A stretch of 64,000 nt of DNA from Panonychus citri (lineage: Eukaryota > Arthropoda > Arachnida > Trombidiformes > Tetranychidae). The first letter of the stretch is position 1. The number at the start of each line of letters is the position of its first letter. Location of the stretch: the NCBI RefSeq assembly GCF_014898815.1, contig NW_026515546.1:682001-746000 (forward strand), in the 5' to 3' direction. Under the pieces are notes generated by a model. It ran no database searches. It was not told the origin of the DNA and saw only the letters and a program-made list of their open reading frames with translations. This document shows, piece after piece, positions 50,601 to 63,400 of the stretch. Position numbers and translations under genes: made by a program.

Positions 50601-52772
50601 TATTTTCCTTATTAGTATTATTGTTGACAACTTTGGACATTGGGAATAGTTGGACTTTTATATTGTACATATTTATGTATAATTAATTTTTAATCTTGTT
50701 GATGTTTAGTTTTGTTTTTGTTTTTGGATAGTTTTAATGAATTGATATTTTACCGTTATGTTTACCTTTACAGACTGTTGGCCTTGGTAAATTGAGTCCA
50801 AATATCGTGATGATGGGATACAAAAGTAATTGGCATGAGAAAGTTAAAGATCCAAAGGATTTACAAGACTATTTCAATGTTATTCAGTAAGTTAAATGAT
50901 CAAATGTAAACCATGATCAAGTTTATGATGAAAATAATGTTTCCATGGAAACTTGGAGCATCTTCATCATCCGCATCATTATCTTTGTCCTAATCATCTT
51001 TACTTGTCATCATAAAAGATGATGAAGATTATTGAGATGAGTTATATAACCTGTTTTGTTTTTGTCTTCCAGACAAGAGATGAATAGAGTGAGTAGGAGG
51101 CTGAGAGAGAGAGCGAGAGAGAAATTGGATCGAGTGTAGGAGGAGGCATGAAATTAATCCATGATTCTTGCATATTATATGTGAATAACTTTGCTAGAGG
51201 AAGAAGACGATAGTGATTATGATGATGACGATGATGAGAGAGTAAAAAAAGAGAAAGATAGTCAAGTTTATCCAAATACTAAATATGAATCGAGATAATA
51301 TTGATAATCCATCATGACAATAAACTCTAACCCGTTGCTTTGTTTTATTTTCACTCTATCAGAATGAGAATGAAAAAAATAATGATAATCTATTAATGGA
51401 TCAATAAAATTGAGTATTTCCATCATTTTATTCATGGTAAATGGATGAGTTGTCATCTTTTTCATTTTCCTTCTGAAAAATTCTGATAAATCAGCTGATC
51501 AATTATCAGTTATTCATATTATTATTATTATTTTCTTCTTCTTCTTCTCATAAGTTTTGCCGATTCTCTAGCTCAATAATAATAATAATTAAATGCTAAC
51601 GATTTCTCTCATATTCTGATATTTATTATAATAAGAAAACAAATGACATTAAGAACCGATCTTTTCATGTGAATTCATAATAATAATAATAATAATATCA
51701 TTCGAAAATAGGAATTGAATTGAATAATCGTGTCGAAGTAGATGAAAAGTGAAAGGATAAATTATTTTTCTTCTCATAATAAGAAATCAGAATTTTTTTC
51801 CTCATCTTCTCTCCATGAAAAAAATAATATTCAATTCCAATGAACATGATATCTAATAAGGTAAACACAAATTATTATCCAATTAAGTTCATGAGAGGAA
51901 AGTAAATCTTATCCTGATATAATTTTGCAATTTCCTGTTAATATGATCTCTCAGTTGAGCTTTGGTGGTTGTTGGAGGATGAAGATGTAAAAATAATTGA
52001 ATATTTATATATATCAACATGAGAAACTAATAAAAAGTAATAACTTGTAAATTAAATTCTGATAATTCTTGTATATATACTAGTATCTCTCATGATTTGA
52101 TTTTTATCGTTGAAACTGAATTTTGGTAGGAAAAAAGTTTTTAAAGTTATCGGAAACTCTGAATAACAGTCTGGAGAGAATGTGATTGATGATCAAGTTT
52201 CAAGTTCTATTCTGATGAAAGATTACAATTACGATACTCGAGAATGAAAAATATCAAATTGGAATTTTTATTTTTTGTTCTATTGATAAATTTTCGAGTT
52301 TTTTTTTCTTTTTTCTAATTGGAAAACCGTTTTTTTCTGTTCTTTTTTTAAACTTCATAATTCATAGTTACTGTCTAGATGAACATATATCGTTGGCTAT
52401 CTGTCGAGTTCAGGAAGGTTTCGATTTCTCTGAATTTTTCTCTTCCGTTTCATTGGAGAAGAAAAAACCTTACGAGGAAACAATTCGACCTGAGGATTCA
52501 AAGTTTAATTTCAAATTTGTCCAGAAAATTGCTGCCACCGAGGAGATGGAGAAACGTTCATCTATTATTCCAGTTCAGGTTCTTGATTCAGTGAATCAAT
52601 TTCAAAAGACACAGAAAAAGGGAACTATTGATATTTGGTGGCTCTACGATACCGGAGGAATCGCCCTTCTATTAGCATGGCTTCTGAGAAATACTCGTAA
52701 TTCCCTGTGGTATGGATGTAAAATGAGGGTATTCTCAGTAACCAGAACTGATATTGAAACCGCCAAGTCAAA
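31402..52772 (+). CDS. SLC12 Na-(K)-Cl cotransporter, 8 exons, 3' end outside or lost
   Basis: Exons 31402-31830, 35465-35687, 40030-40125, 40239-40378, 40843-40962, 47712-49007, 50774-50886 and 52368-52772 join at GT-AG sites in consistent phase to give 940 codons plus 2 nt. The N terminus has GRFSI (18-22), a match to the RFx[V/I] SPAK/OSR1 docking motif, and RPTIDELHE (130-138) as before TM1 of NKCC. TM1 carries FGWFEGVFVR and GVMLFLRMGW. TM3 follows SRSLGPEAG. TM6 has FFPSVT (398-403) and SGDLRDPAGAIPKGT. The TM8 Ser pair is at about 511-512. The C-terminal domain includes KNYRPNILLLTGNPSARPAL and KGTIDIWWLYDTGG. These are hallmarks of Na-dependent SLC12 members that move Na+, Cl- and often K+ across the plasma membrane. 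N283 replaces the K+-coordinating Tyr of NKCC. About 150 C-terminal residues are missing by family comparison. Confidence 0.93.
32330..32358. repeat. (GA)n microsatellite in SLC12 intron 1
   Basis: About 14 GA units. Confidence 0.95.
32754..32808. repeat. (CT)n microsatellite in SLC12 intron 1, about 27 units
   Basis: Uninterrupted pyrimidine dinucleotide tract on the transcribed-sense strand. Confidence 0.97.
33848..33886. repeat. Perfect hairpin, 15-bp arms and 9-nt loop, in SLC12 intron 1
   Basis: Arms 33848-33862 (GATGAAGATGAAGAT) and 33872-33886 are exact reverse complements. Confidence 0.92.
34404..34437. repeat. (ATC)n microsatellite in SLC12 intron 1
   Basis: About 11 ATC units. 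Confidence 0.95.
39196..39220. repeat. 25-bp palindrome (12-bp arms)
   Basis: TTTTTCCATGTT, one T, AACATGGAAAAA: a perfect inverted repeat. Confidence 0.95.
39981..40012 (+). repeat. (TTTTC)n repeat at the exon 3 acceptor
   Basis: Six TTTTC units on the sense strand, followed by CCTCTCTTCTTCTTTTAG at the 3' splice site. Together they form an unusually long polypyrimidine tract. Confidence 0.95.
40379..40842 (+). other. SLC12 intron 4 (464 nt)
   Basis: Phase 0, GTAAGT donor and AATAG acceptor. A short (CT)n run lies just inside the donor at about 40413-40424; nothing else is notable. Confidence 0.8.
41592..41654. repeat. Opposed (GA)n and (TC)n tracts
   Basis: GA-rich 41592-41609 is followed after about 12 nt by (TC)n 41621-41654, so the two can pair as an imperfect hairpin. 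Confidence 0.9.
43115..43143 (+). promoter_or_regulatory. Candidate recursive splice site in SLC12 intron 5
   Basis: A weak pyrimidine-containing stretch leads to TTTACAG|GTAAGTAC (junction 43134/43135): a full 3' splice site directly abutting a full 5' splice site, on the gene strand, near one third of a 6.7-kb intron. This is the layout of ratchet points in long insect introns. Function is inferred only. Confidence 0.35.
49008..50773 (+). other. SLC12 intron 6 (1766 nt)
   Basis: Phase 0, GTAAGA donor, TTACAG acceptor. It contains (GTGA)n and GA repeats at about 49456-49490 and ATG-rich DNA near 50260-50390. Confidence 0.8.
50887..52367 (+). other. SLC12 intron 7 (1481 nt)
   Basis: Phase 2, GTAAGT donor, TTCATAG acceptor. 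It is AT-rich with (AAT)n-like runs near 51520-51535 and 51678-51697. Confidence 0.8.
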
Positions 52773-54337
52773 GTAAGAATCAAATTTTTTTCTTCTTTCA
52801 ATTTCATCATCATTTTCATGGAAATGATTCTATTATCGTTTGATCAACACCATCACCTTTTTAGCTTACGATAACAAGTTGAGTTATTATTATTCATTGT
52901 TATCAGATTTTGAAAATCCATCAACTTTTAGCTTTTTTCCTTTGAGAAAATATTGAACTTTCCTAATGAATTGAAACTTTTTGAAACATCATGACATTGA
53001 AGAGGAAAAAGAAAATACAAAATTCTGACAGAACTTTTTTTCCCTGCTTCTTCCTGTTATTGCAATCTCATGAAGACATTATCTGTTTAACGATAATGAG
53101 ACAATTCTTTATTTTTCTGTGAAATCATCATGAAATTCACCCAGCATTCTGAGTGATTATAATCATGGAAAATTTTCTTCTCTCTCTCTCTTTTTTTTCG
53201 TTCTCTTTGTTTTTTTTTGTAAAGTGTTCACTTTGAAATCTTGATTGTGTTTTAATTGTTTCAAAACAAATTGTGTGTGTGAATCTAAACACTCATGGTA
53301 AATATTTTTCATGGTTTATGATTTATCTGCTCAGCTTATCAGAATCTATGGTTTTAACAGTGTTAGCATAATAAAATGATTAAATTGATGAAGATCGTTG
53401 GTAAAGTTTTCTTTTCCTCTTTTTCTATTCTACTGAAGCAAATTATTTCGAAACTGAAAATTCTCTAGAAATTTTATTAGAACAATTTTTTTCGTATTCT
53501 GTTAAGCTCGCTGATTTCTTTCTCTATTTTCCTCTGTATTTTCATGGAGAAAGAAATCACAGTAGAGTATTTCACGTAGTTCTTTAGAAGAGGAAAGATT
53601 AGAACTGGGTGGTTACCTCAAGTTCTAAACTTTCTTTTCCGGTGAAGAAAAGTTTCATCAAGTAAAAGATTTAATGAATTCTCATGTTTATCAGAATTTT
53701 CATCTTTACCAATTTCCCCATTATCACCTTACCTTTTATCTCTCAATTGTTTTTCTATTTCTTTATCTTATTCTGTTCATCGATCATTTCCTCTTTCATC
53801 ACCAACGAATTCTATTGTCTGAATGAATATTATTACTTCCTGTTTCCATTATAATCCACTTGTTACTCTATTTTCCACCTTATTGTTTATCCTCATCCCA
53901 TTATTATCTCTCAGTTAATAGAATCGAAGGGAAAAAAATGGTGTAACTTTCTCAATAAAAACAGAGTGAAAAGAAATGACCAATAACATGGTCATCATAT
54001 TGCTTGAGAGAAAATAAGAATTATTTTCACCAGAATGCTGAAGGAAATTATTCACCATAAACTATTATTATTATTATTATCGTAATAAATATTACATTTT
54101 ACTCTCAATGAAATCAAATGATAAACTTGGTGATAGATTAGATATTAACCAATAATACTTTCAATCACTTATATATACTAACCGATTGTTTATCAACCTG
54201 AAAAGACAATTGTGTTTACCATGAAGTAAAACATTCTCAGAGGGAAATAATAATATAAATCGATACAGATTATCATCAGAATGATTATCATTACAATGAA
54301 GACAGACAGAGACTTAGGGAGGCGAAGGAGATAAAAA

Positions 54338-54362
54338 TCTCTCTCTCTCTCTCTCTCTCTCT
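54338..54362. repeat. (TC)n microsatellite
   Basis: About 12 TC units. Confidence 0.95.
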
Positions 54363-54476
54363 GATCATCATCTCTCACTAACCTAATTTGCACTTTTGTT
54401 CAATCCTCATCTCTTTTTCATCAGGTATCTTCATGATGATGACACACAATCATATCAGAGACTGTATTGTGATTAT

Positions 54477-54500
54477 GATGATGATGATGATGATGATGAT
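54477..54500. repeat. (ATG)n microsatellite
   Basis: About eight GAT/ATG units. Confidence 0.93.
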
Positions 54501-55852
54501 AATGTACATTATTAACAGGTAACAATGGATAATATAAATAGGAAGATAAAAAGAGGAAGATAGAAAATTTCGTTAGAAGAATGAAGAGAAAACCAAGGTA
54601 AAGAATGAAAGTTTTCTTCTCTTCTTCTATTTCATGATGATAATGATAATCGAAATCAAAGATTATCTCATATATATATTGAACTTTTTACTCACATTTT
54701 CCACTTGCTATTCAGGTATTGAAGGAATTCTCAATGCTGAATAAGCTAGAATGATGGTGATGATAATGACCGTTGATGTTGATGATTCTTATTGGATTAA
54801 ATTCACTTCTCAATAATATTACATGAAACTCTGAGCTTCATGTTTCTAGATGATGATTATTATTATGATGATCTTTATAGTAATTCTGATAATTTCCCAA
54901 TTGTGTGTCAATCAATTGTCGAAACTCTGGATAATACTCATGACGGAATTTTTCTGCTATTCTATTAATAATAAACAGATTTAGAAAATGTTCAATCTCG
55001 TTTTTTTAAATGAGAGTATAAATATTGTATGATTGATGAACTTGAAATCTGAGCCATCTCCATGGACTGAAATTCAGTTGATGAGCAGAGATTTAGTGTG
55101 ACTGAATTTTTCTCACTCCATCTAGTCCAGTGGGTGCTAATCTTTACTTGAATAAGTTCTGGTTAGAGAATTGCTAAATCTCTGGAAAAAAAGAGAGGAC
55201 AAAATATGTATTTTGATTCAGAATTTCATGTTGATTCACTTTTCTCCATTGAACCTCAATGAATTGATTCTCAATTTGATACTTTAATAGGAATTCTTTT
55301 CATTTTTATTAATCTCTTTTTTTCCTCTAATTTTCATGGTAAAGTTCATTTGAAATATGTTCTTTTTACTCTTGTGAAAGTCATAAAATTTCATCGAATT
55401 GTCGAAATACTTTTAAATTTTCAATCTAAATCTGAATGTAATTTAAGCTCTAAAAGATATTATCTCAAGTGCTTGGAAAGCTGATCCGTTGGGATATTCA
55501 GGTTGAATCATGATAAAGTTGATCGGTAGATTAGATGGAAAATTGTTGATAAATATCATTGTGATGATGACTTTTGGAAGATAATATTATTGATGATGAG
55601 TAGACCGATAGAAATGTCAATATATAAAGTAACGTATTTACTATGATATCATGAAATGTTATCAATGAATGTTTCAGAGTCAAATCAGAATAATGAATGA
55701 AGCACATTTTTATGATGATGAATATGGGAATTGAGATAAAAATGAGTAGAAAAGATCATCCTTTTTCCCTGTTGGAGTGAGAAAAAATTCTGAAACAAAT
55801 TCTATTCTCTGATATTACAATTCAATATTCTCTTATGCTATCATTAATTTGT

Positions 55853-55878
55853 ACTCTCTCTCTCTCTCTCTCTCTCTC
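55853..55878. repeat. (CT)n microsatellite
   Basis: About 13 CT units, ending in CACACTCACTC. Confidence 0.95.
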
Positions 55879-57039
55879 ACACTCACTCTATTATCTTAAT
55901 CTTTGGCTAAATTTCATACTGAGTTCAAGTATATAAGTTCATTGGTTGAGAGGGAAAAAAGTTTTCGAAAAAATGTTTCAAGCAAATTAAAGGTTCGAAT
56001 TCATCTATTGACATGTTTATCCATAGTTTATGTATGTTATCATAATAAGGAAAAGTTATGATAATAATTGAATAGAATATTTCAATGGGAGGTGTATCAT
56101 TTTCTTCAGCACAAAAGAAAAGAAAAAAAAATTTCTCTCTCTATTTGAAAATCGAGGCAAAAAAATGAAGTTTCCATAGAGAATAAAATAAAAAAGTTCT
56201 AAAACTGTTTAGAATGATGAATGTATTGGATATTTATCTTATATTCAAAGAGAGAAAAGGAAGAGAAAAAAAATTGGTTCAATATTGAAGGGTAGAAAAA
56301 CATGAAACCCATCAAGTCTCAATTCGGATCATTATCATGATTTGGAACTTTCCCCAAAACTTAATTTTCTTAATTTCTTTCTTTTAATTTTCTTTAATTT
56401 CTTAATTTTGTTGTTTACCCTCTTATGCTTAAAAAAGCGTTTAATTAATGATTCATTGTTAATCCGTTAGATTAAGCCTAAACTTTTAATCATTTAGATG
56501 ATCTCTCACAGTTAACAAGTTTTGTCTTAATTTGATCAAAATTTGATCAAATTGGAAAGAGAAACTTTTTCTCTGTCTTTTTCTCTTTCTTTTCCCTTTC
56601 TATTGTTTTTCCACTTTTAAGCTTGATAAAGCTTATCATTTAACCTTTTATCTTAATCGTATGATTAACTAGCCAAGTCGCGACAATAAGCACATATTGG
56701 TCATTGTTAATCTATTGTTCTCCCTTATCACTATGATGATTTTCCCTTTTGTCAACAATAATTGTTTCCCCTTTCATCATCATCCTTATTATTATAATCT
56801 CCTAATTTTGTACCCCCTTTTTAATTTCTCCATATAATCAAAGATCAACTGAAAAGATCTTCAGAGTTTATTAAGAGTTTTACTAAGAGTAATTCAGAGT
56901 TAATCAAGAGTTAATATGAGAGAAATTCAGAGTAAATTGAATTTAATCCACTCTCATCTGTCTAATTGACAAATCCAACTCGTCTCAACTCATCTCGACT
57001 CTTTCTCTCAATCTTATCAGATTTTCCCAGTTCAATGTT

Positions 57040-57301
57040 ATTTTCATTCTTTCTTTTAATAAATATAATCAAAGTTAATTAAACTTAGTACAATCCTTTT
57101 CCGATCACTCAGTGATTTGAATTGTGAGTAACGTAGATCCCAAACGGAAGAATTGGAATAAACCGAAAGGGTCCTTCGAACCTCAAATATCTATTTGTGG
57201 GTAGATTCCTTCTGAAACTTAGTCTTTGCCTAAGATCATCGAGAAAATCAATCTCATCCTCTTCGAGTTCCGTCTCATCTAATCAAAATTCCCCCACAAA
57301 T
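57040..57301 (+). repeat. 5' LTR, right-hand part
   Basis: DNA directly upstream of the primer-binding site, ending CCCCCACAAAT. AATAAA at 57058-57063 could be the LTR poly(A) signal. The left boundary cannot be set without the second LTR. Confidence 0.5.
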
Positions 57302-57320
57302 TGGCGACCCAGGCAGGATC
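57302..57320 (+). other. Primer-binding site, tRNA-Arg-like
   Basis: TGGCGACCCAGGCAGGATC reads as the complement of a tRNA 3' end: CCA, discriminator G, and acceptor strand CTGGGTC. This pairs with GACCCAG, the acceptor 5' strand of animal tRNA-Arg(CCG) as I recall it. Confidence 0.65.
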
Positions 57321-57434
57321 CTTTCCACCTTTCCCGTGCTTCCCACTTTTGTGTTCTACCTTCCCTACTACAATTCTATCCCTATCATTTTGTGATCTTC
57401 TTCTGTGCTTCAAGTGAAATTAGCTCTATTTATT

Positions 57435-60400
57435 ATGCCTCCGAAAAAGCGACCTGGACGAAAAGCTAAATCAACCCTCGTCATCTCTCCAATCGACGAT
57501 CAACATCAACCAACCGTTTCGGACGAAACCGTCCACACATCTCCTCAAGTTCAACAACCACGAGTGTCTCGTTCTCAATCGCCAATTGCTACTACTCCTG
57601 TTTCCGGTCGTACTCGAAATAGACGTAATCAATTAATCCCAATGGAAGAGAAATTTCTAAAAGATCTTGAACCTTCGGAAATGATTTATCTCTTTGAGAT
57701 TTGGAATTCAACCATCCCGTTGCCATCCCTCGCTAAGAAACGTCTTGTAGAAATAGTGAAAACTCATCTACTGCTTCTTGGTGAACAGTTAAATTCTGAT
57801 GAAATCTTAGATTTGCCTGTTGGTGACCTCAAAGATCAAGCCATCCCTGAATGGATCTTAGATTTCCGTACCAATGGAATCCCAGAGAACGAAATCCAAA
57901 CATTCATCAAAACCGTTGGATGTGAAGAAGAATCAATCATAAAAATTTCTTATTCAGAACTTTTTTCCTTGCCTTTGGCTCTCGGTTCATTAAACAAAAT
58001 TAAAACTCTTCTAAACACCTATGGTGCTCATCTAATTGAACCATCTCCATCACAATCATCATCTCATCCACCAATTCCTATGGAATCTCAATTAACTGCA
58101 AGTGCTCTAATAGAGATTGTGAAACAATTAAAAGCTGATCCAGTTATTCCTGAATTCAACAAAGGTGAAGATCAATTCCAGTGGTTAACTAAAACTCGAG
58201 ATCGTCTCGCCAAGGAAAATGTCGACGACAATACCCGTTTACGACTTCTTCAAAAAGCCATGGCTCACGAAATGAAAAGTGCTGCTGTTGAATTGGATTC
58301 AATTACCAATTATCAAGAATACGTTTCTACCTTGTTTGACAAGCTACGCACGCCTGAAAGTCAATATTCAGCCGATTTTGAACTTCAACATTGCCGTTAC
58401 AATCCAGAGGATCATCCAGAGAAATTCTTCAGCGACATGAAACGTCTTGTTGCCAAATCACTTGGTGATGTCAATGATAGAGTTTATCTTTCCCTCGTAC
58501 TTCAGCATATTCCGAAGTACATTCGAGATGAAATCTACAATCTTGGAATCAATGATGATAAAACAAGAATCTTCAACTTCCTCACTAAAAAACACTTCGA
58601 CTTTAAAGTCAATCAAAAACAAAAAGAAAAAGCTAAAACTTCCAAACCTTATGACAAAACTAAAGGTAATCAAAATTACAAAACTTCTCAACCTTATTCT
58701 AAAGACAAATCGTCATCTCAACAATCAAGAAACAGTAAGTACTGTAATTACTGTAAGAAAGACGGAGATCATACTATTGATCAATGCAACCGCCTAGCAG
58801 CTAGGAGAAAACAACTTAATTTACCTCCTTATCAACCTCGAACCTCCTCTAATCCTAATCAAAATCAGAATCAAAATTCTAACGTCCCTGCTATTACGAA
58901 TTTCTCAACTAATCTAACTACTATTCCAACTAATCAACCTTCCTCTCTTCAAGAAAATGCCCCAATCTTCGTTCCTCGAGAACCTATTCAATCTGCACTC
59001 CGTGTCCCTGATGTATCCTTTGCTACCTCTCCATCCGTCACGCAACTAACAAGCTTATGTGATGCTTCCGTTATCCATATGCCTCAGATCAAACTAAAAC
59101 TTTGTCTACCCAATAAAGAATTGGTTAGAGAAGGTAAAGTTTTACTTGATACTGGTGCTTCGACCTGTGTCATTGACGCTTCCCTTGCTAAGGAACTTCA
59201 AGTTCATACCATTCCCTTTAATAGATATCTGAAAGGTATTTGTGCTAATCTAATCGATTGTCAAGGTTTTGCATTCGCTATAGTTAAACATAATCAGATG
59301 GAAGAATCCAGAGTAATCAAGATTCAAGTTTGTAAAAACTTCGAACCTACTTTTCTGTTAGGAAACGCTTTCATGCATGTTTATTATATGAAGATTATCT
59401 CAGACGGAGATAGATTTACAATCACTTGTAAAGAACAACCTAATTCAATCGAATACGATGATGCCGAATTCTACTTTCGCTTTTGTACTCCCACTGAAAC
59501 CTCCCACATCATTGAATCTACCATTAAAGTTACTGGTAATAGTTCATCCGATTATATTCTTGACGAATCCTATCCTTATTCTCGCTCTCATTCTAACTCA
59601 TTCGAAAAAGTTCAATTGAACAATCTGATTAATCCTCATTCTGAAATCAATCCTCTCTTTAACATCAATATTAATAACAATCCACCTCTCGTTACCTTTA
59701 AACCTTTCCCCGAAAACTCGCTAATCGCTACGTGCGCTGTAGTTTCGGAAAAAGAATTCATTGAAACTCAACAATCTCCTCTAATCAAAAAACTTAAGGA
59801 AAAAATTAATCCTAATCTTACTCAAAATCAACAAAATGAATTGCTACAACTACTTGATCTCTATCGAGATGTATTCTCCAAGCATAAACATGATCTTGGA
59901 TTTGTTCCTTCCACTCTTTGTCCTGTAACAATCAATCTTGAAAATCAATCCGTACCATACCAAAAGCCTTATAGTTGCGCTATCAATCGTCGCGAAGCTT
60001 TTAAAGAGATCATCAATGATATGTTGGCCCATGATCTTATCGAACCTTCCGATGCTCCTGGTGGTTCACCTTCAATTCTGGTTCCCCGTTCTGATGGTTC
60101 TCATCGAATGGTTATTGACTATCGTCTTCTCAACCGATTAACCAAAGTACCTCAATATCCAATGCCTCGTATTGATGACTGCCTAGAAGTAGTTCGTGGT
60201 GGTAATTATTTCAACATGTTTGATCTGGCGCAAGGCTACCATCAAATAGAAATCCCTCCTTCGGAAAGAGAAAAAACTGTCTTCGTGACTCCAGACGGAA
60301 AGTACCAATACAAGAGACTTCCAATGGGTCTCTCTGGTGCTCCATTCATCTTCCAGAAGTTCATGAATAAGGTCCTTGAAGGATTGCAATACATCCATTG

Positions 60401-63400
60401 CATTGGCTACTTCGATGATATTCCTGTTGTCGGTAAAACATTTCCCGATCTTCTAGAAAACACTAAAAAAGTTTTGGATCGCCTACGTCAATACAATTTG
60501 AAGGTAAAACCTGAGAAATGCCAATTCGGTGCAACTGAAATCATCTTACTTGGACATCTAGTATCCGGTGATGGAATTCGTCCTGACCCGAAAAAAGTTC
60601 AAGCACTGATCAACCTTCCCTATCCAAAAAGTGTCAGGGAACTCCAATCAATCTTAGGCTGTTATAATTATTTTAGCCGGTACATTCCTAACTATTCCAA
60701 TTTAGCTGCCCCATTATATCGACTCATCTCCAAGGAAAGAAAATTTAAAATTTTGCCTGCCGATAAAGCAGCTCTTGATAAACTAAAACAATCACTTCTC
60801 AACACTACCCTGTTAGTTCATTATAATCCTAATCTTAGAAGAAAAATCTCCGTAGATGCTTCCGATGTTGCTGTTGGTGGTATACTACTCCAAGAAGACG
60901 ACAAATCGGAAAACTATAATCCTGATTCTCCAATCGAAGACGTTAAAGATTGGTTACCCATTTCATTCTTCTCACAAAAACTTCTTAAACATCAAATTCA
61001 CTACTCCACTTCAGAAAAAGAACTTCTTGCCATTCTTGTCGGTATTTATAAATACAATCATTATCTTGATAATACTCATTTCTTAATCGAGACAGATCAT
61101 CACGCGCTCTGTCAACTCACCAAAACTAACTTTAAAAATTCTAGACTGCAACGCTGGTCTATCATGTTATCTTCCTACGATTTCAAAGTTATCTATCGTC
61201 AAGGTTCAACTCATCCTCCCGACTGCTTTTCCCGATACCAATCGGAATGGGATCACAGAAAAGTGATAGATCCTGAAGAAGAATTTTTAGATAAAATCTT
61301 CTTGACTGAATACATCATCGACCACGAAGATAATCGCTACTACGATATCGGTCTCAACATCATCAACCTCTCATTTGAATCTCCTCTCTTCGACTTTGAA
61401 CAGGTAAAAGAACCTCCACAATTTCTATACACCATTTCTACCGAAGAATCAACCCTTCATCCTCATCATCAATCAAAAAATTCCAACTCCGAATTTCTTC
61501 TATGGAAAGAAAAGATTCGACTTCATCAAAAAGAAAATCCCGATATTCAATCCATCATCATTCAGTTGGAAAATCCAAATTCAATCGCTTCAAAACGCTA
61601 CACGTTAAAAAATGGTTTACTTTATCGTAAAGACACTAGAACTCCATTCGGATCAAGACTTGTTATCGATCCAATCATCCTAAAAGAAATCTTTCATCAT
61701 GAACATGAATCACCACTTGGTGGTCACTTCGCTACTGAAAAAACATATCTGAACATAGCCAGACGATTCTGGTGTAAGTACCTCTATGAGGAAATCAAAA
61801 AGTTATGTGATTCGTGTATAACTTGCAATTTATCCAAGCCTACGAATGTAATTTACGTCGATCCTTCAGCGAAGCCAATCCCTAATGAAATATTTGATCG
61901 CTTCGAGTTAGACGTGCAAGGACCAATTACAATTGGTAACAGTAAAAAATACATTCTAGTTCTCGTTGATATCCTATCACGACATGTTTTCGCTAAGTTA
62001 ACTAACAATCAGACTGCTACAACAGTAATCAACTTCCTCACTCCCATCTTTCAAATTTTCGGTTATCCCAAATACATTCAGACTGACCAAGGTTCAAATT
62101 TCCTATCCGAAAAAGTTCATGCTTTCTTCAAATTGAACGCTATCATTCATGATATTTCTAACCCTTACCATCCTCAATCCCAAGGAATCGTGGAACGATG
62201 CAATAGAACAATTGCTGAACGTCTACGAACCTACGTTTGTGAAAACGGTACCAAAAATCTCAAACTCGCTTTGCAAGCTAGTCTCTATGCTATCAATTCG
62301 TCAGTCCACAAAATCACTCGATTCAGCCCTTACTTTTTAGTCTTTGGCCGCGAACCCAATAAGCCATTAGACAATTATCTTTCTTTCAATCACATCTCTC
62401 CAATCACAGTCACTCAAGCCCGAAAACTAACAATTGCCCGACTAAAAGCTCAACAACTATACCAAATCAATCGAACAAAACTCTTACATCCTCAATCTCC
62501 ATACAAAATAGGCGACTTTGTCCTCGTAAAAAATGAATCCCATGATCCCTCAATTTCGAAAAAGCTTAGAAACAAATATCATGGTCCCCATCTTGTTACT
62601 GGAATCAAAAAAGGTTCATTGCTACTCTTAGAATTAGATGATTTAGGTCTATTTACCTCTAACGTTTCTAACACGAAATTATACCGAGGTGAAATTACCT
62701 CTGAAATGAGATCTCTTAAAGATAATCACTTTAATGCAGATTCATACCTTGATTCTGATGACTTCGATTCGATCGAACTCAAAAGAATTGCTGACAATCA
62801 TCTCAAAGAAATATCTCAACTTGAGAATTTCGATGAATCAATTCATGAGCCTATTCCTTCTAACCAATATAAAAATCTTTCGCCCGATCATTCTAATGAT
62901 TTTAATTCAGAATTAGAATCGCATTCACTTAATAATCACATAAAAACTTTCAATTCAAGCGTAAACCAATTTCCAAAGTCACACCAACAAATTGAGAAAA
63001 TTATATCAAACGAATCAGTTTCTGATTTCTCCACTCATTTCCACACTAACAATCACCATGATCAACAAGTAATCAGTCCAACTAACAAGAGAAAATATCG
63101 AACTTCAGACCAAATGATTTCTAAACAAACTAATCTAATCCTCGATAATCAGAATAAGCCATTTACCAGAAATCAGTCGAAACAAAAACATATCTATTTG
63201 CTTTATTATTTTCAGAGTATTGATCTTGATGATTTTCATCCTAATCGTTTTGATCATTATAATGATTTTAATATTGACTCTAAACTTAGGAAATTTAATT
63301 GTTCTAATTTATTGTTAAAACAATATTTTAATCCAACAATTAAACAAAGTCAATTGGTAACTTTTAATTGTTCCGACATTGGCGTTACTGTTGCTAATTC

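Larger units (their letters stand above)
52773..56850. other. Non-coding stretch between SLC12 exon 8 and the retrotransposon
   Basis: A good GTAAGA donor opens this region, but I found no exon with the conserved SLC12 C-terminal sequence. It holds a CT tract at 54338-54362, (GAT)n at 54477-54500, a CT tract at 55853-55878 and AAAGTTC-type motifs. It is probably the 5' part of SLC12 intron 8. Confidence 0.5.

Noticed and set aside
53581..53650. Last exon of SLC12 after an AG at about 53587
   Set aside because: A short frame can be joined in phase, but its sequence does not resemble the conserved SLC12 C terminus and it ends after about 20 codons.
55985..56000. tRNA T-arm-like GGTTCGAATTC
   Set aside because: No acceptor stem, D-arm or anticodon arm can be drawn around it; no tRNA gene was found anywhere in the window.
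57197..57469. 90-codon frame across the LTR end and primer-binding site
   Set aside because: It overlaps non-coding LTR and leader DNA and the gag start in another frame; the Ser-rich peptide has no counterpart.
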